From NCBI GenBank assembly GCA_944389935.1, contig CALXOE010000030.1:1-42935 (forward strand): 42,935 nucleotides of DNA, written 5' to 3'. The notes below the pieces were generated by a model. That model worked only from the letters and a program-made list of their open reading frames with translations. It made no database searches and had not been told where the DNA came from. The stretch comes from an uncultured Victivallis sp. (GTDB taxonomy: Bacteria; Verrucomicrobiota; Lentisphaeria; Victivallales; Victivallaceae). Below, one piece after another: positions 42,409 to 42,935 of this stretch. A program made the position numbers and the translations under genes. The first letter of the stretch is position 1, and each line of letters begins with the position of its first letter.

Positions 42409-42935
42409 TTACCTCCATTTCTTTAAATGCCACTGCCTGCAACGATGCCAGTAAGGACATTCGCCGCAGGCAAACGATGTTTCATTCGGCAGAAACACGC
42501 CTTGATTGATCGCATACTGCGCCCGGCTCGCCAGCGCCTCGAATCTGCGGAAGTCGTGAAAGCCACGACTGGTGTAATGGCTCTCATAACTCGGCTTCTT
42601 CGTCTTGGTGACCACATCGAAACGGAAAAGCGGAGTGGTGCCGGTCAGTTTCTCATACGCATAACTGAACACGGTCGCCTGAAGATCGCGTTCGGCCTTT
42701 CCGGCGGGCCAGCGGCTCGCGGATGTTTTCCAATCCACGATGCAAATGTCCCGCCCATCCTGAACGACGCAGTCCCACTCTCCGATCAGAGAGCAGTCCA
42801 GTCCGGGAACTTCGACTTTGAATGCCCGTGCGACAGCCTTGACCGTGTAACAGTCCGACCAGTTCGCCGACACCGCATCCAGCATCCGGGAGGCCAGTTC
42901 CACCATCGAATCATAGTTCTCACCCTCCTTGTAGA
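42409..42935 (-). CDS. RecB/Cas4-like PD-(D/E)XK nuclease, 5' end outside the window
   Basis: At least 175 residues of a nuclease whose frame stays open to the window edge, so the N-terminus is missing. The nuclease core is GEWDCVVQDGRDICIVDWKT: the D and the DWK pair fit the PD-(D/E)XK metal site. It is followed by the QATVFSYAYEKL helix of RecB-type enzymes. The C-terminus has three cysteines, FACGECPYWHRC, like the iron-sulphur clasp of Cas4 and AddB; the fourth would be near the missing N-terminus. No cas1, cas2 or repeat array is present, so a phage-type exonuclease is likelier than a CRISPR role. An ATG exists at 42906, but upstream codons read on (YKEGENYDS). It is coupled to the DUF932 gene (two-base gap). 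Confidence 0.8.
   Translation of the reverse strand, partial: YKEGENYDSMVELASRMLDAVSANWSDCYTVKAVARAFKVEVPGLDCSLIGEWDCVVQDGRDICIVDWKTSASRWPAGKAERDLQATVFSYAYEKLTGTTPLFRFDVVTKTKKPSYESHYTSRGFHDFRRFEALASRAQYAINQGVFLPNETSFACGECPYWHRCRQWHLKKWR

Larger units (their letters stand above)
41055..42935. mobile_element. Left part of an integrated element next to tRNA-Phe (runs off the window)
   Basis: From the tRNA 3' end onward the gene content changes to phage/plasmid types: a DUF932 protein, a RecB/Cas4-like nuclease and a tiny membrane protein, all read toward the tRNA. The first 250 bases hold no gene but carry a tandem 10-base repeat and a long inverted repeat, as at recombinase arm sites. No integrase is visible; it may lie beyond the window. 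Type (prophage, ICE or plasmid) cannot be told. Confidence 0.6.

Noticed and set aside
42409..42935. CRISPR-Cas locus because of the Cas4-like nuclease
   Set aside because: No repeat-spacer array and no cas1, cas2 or interference genes are visible. Stand-alone Cas4-like exonucleases are common in phages and elements.

Overview
The window is a GC-rich, gene-dense bacterial chromosome segment that ends inside an integrated element. The likeliest source is the PVC group, specifically a Lentisphaerota (Victivallis-like) gut bacterium. This is inferred from the combination of AraC/XylR- and LacI-type regulators, a pilin-like secreted protein ([15 protein letters not shown] signature) placed directly in front of a large secreted glycoside hydrolase, a URO-D-like methyltransferase next to its own AraC regulator, a DUF4965 protein and secreted SGNH proteins, all mixed with ordinary housekeeping genes. 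No rRNA or marker tree could be used, so the phylum is a moderate-confidence inference.

Layout. 1-4.2 kb: an AraC/XylR regulator, an FAD/NAD oxidoreductase, and a fusion of a YtqA/YhcC-type radical SAM enzyme with an MnmC2-type methyltransferase. 4.2-7.7 kb: rhomboid protease-queA operon and a LeuA/citramalate synthase family enzyme with a hairpin in its leader. 8.1-12.5 kb: four-gene operon of a 2-hydroxyacyl-CoA-dehydratase-type activase fused to an HgdB-like domain, a cupin, lysA and tsaB. 12.7-18 kb: SWIM/SNF2 helicase, then a small YqfO-like protein, an M50 protease and xseA on the other strand. 18.1-26.6 kb (accessory, carbohydrate and secretion): MATE pump, URO-D-like protein with divergent AraC regulator, a 1010-residue secreted clan GH-A-like hydrolase, a doubly broken pilin-like gene, and an autoregulated LacI-type repressor with two operators. 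26.7-36.1 kb (housekeeping): ykgJ-like, gmk, coaC, two envelope proteins, folK, fmt, RNase E/G, a sigma-54 response regulator, yebC, ruvC, tatD. 36.2-40.9 kb: DUF4965 protein, rnhA and a DEDDh exonuclease, then two secreted SGNH paralogues, one of which has lost its catalytic residues. 40.98-41.05 kb: tRNA-Phe. From there to the end: the left end of an integrated element carrying a DUF932 protein, a RecB/Cas4-like nuclease and a tiny membrane protein.

How the genes work together. Several genes converge on tRNA wobble or anticodon-loop modification (the radical SAM-MnmC2 fusion, queA, tsaB). The radical SAM-MnmC2 fusion is the most attractive unexplained system: it would carry out the last two steps from cmnm5U to mnm5U in one polypeptide without the FAD-dependent MnmC1 domain. 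Regulatory sites could be read with unusual clarity at three places: the LacI gene (consensus promoter with operators 101 bp apart), the URO-D/araC intergenic region, and the SGNH pair (18-bp perfect palindrome over the -35 box). Starts were chosen by ribosome binding site where the longest open frame was implausible.
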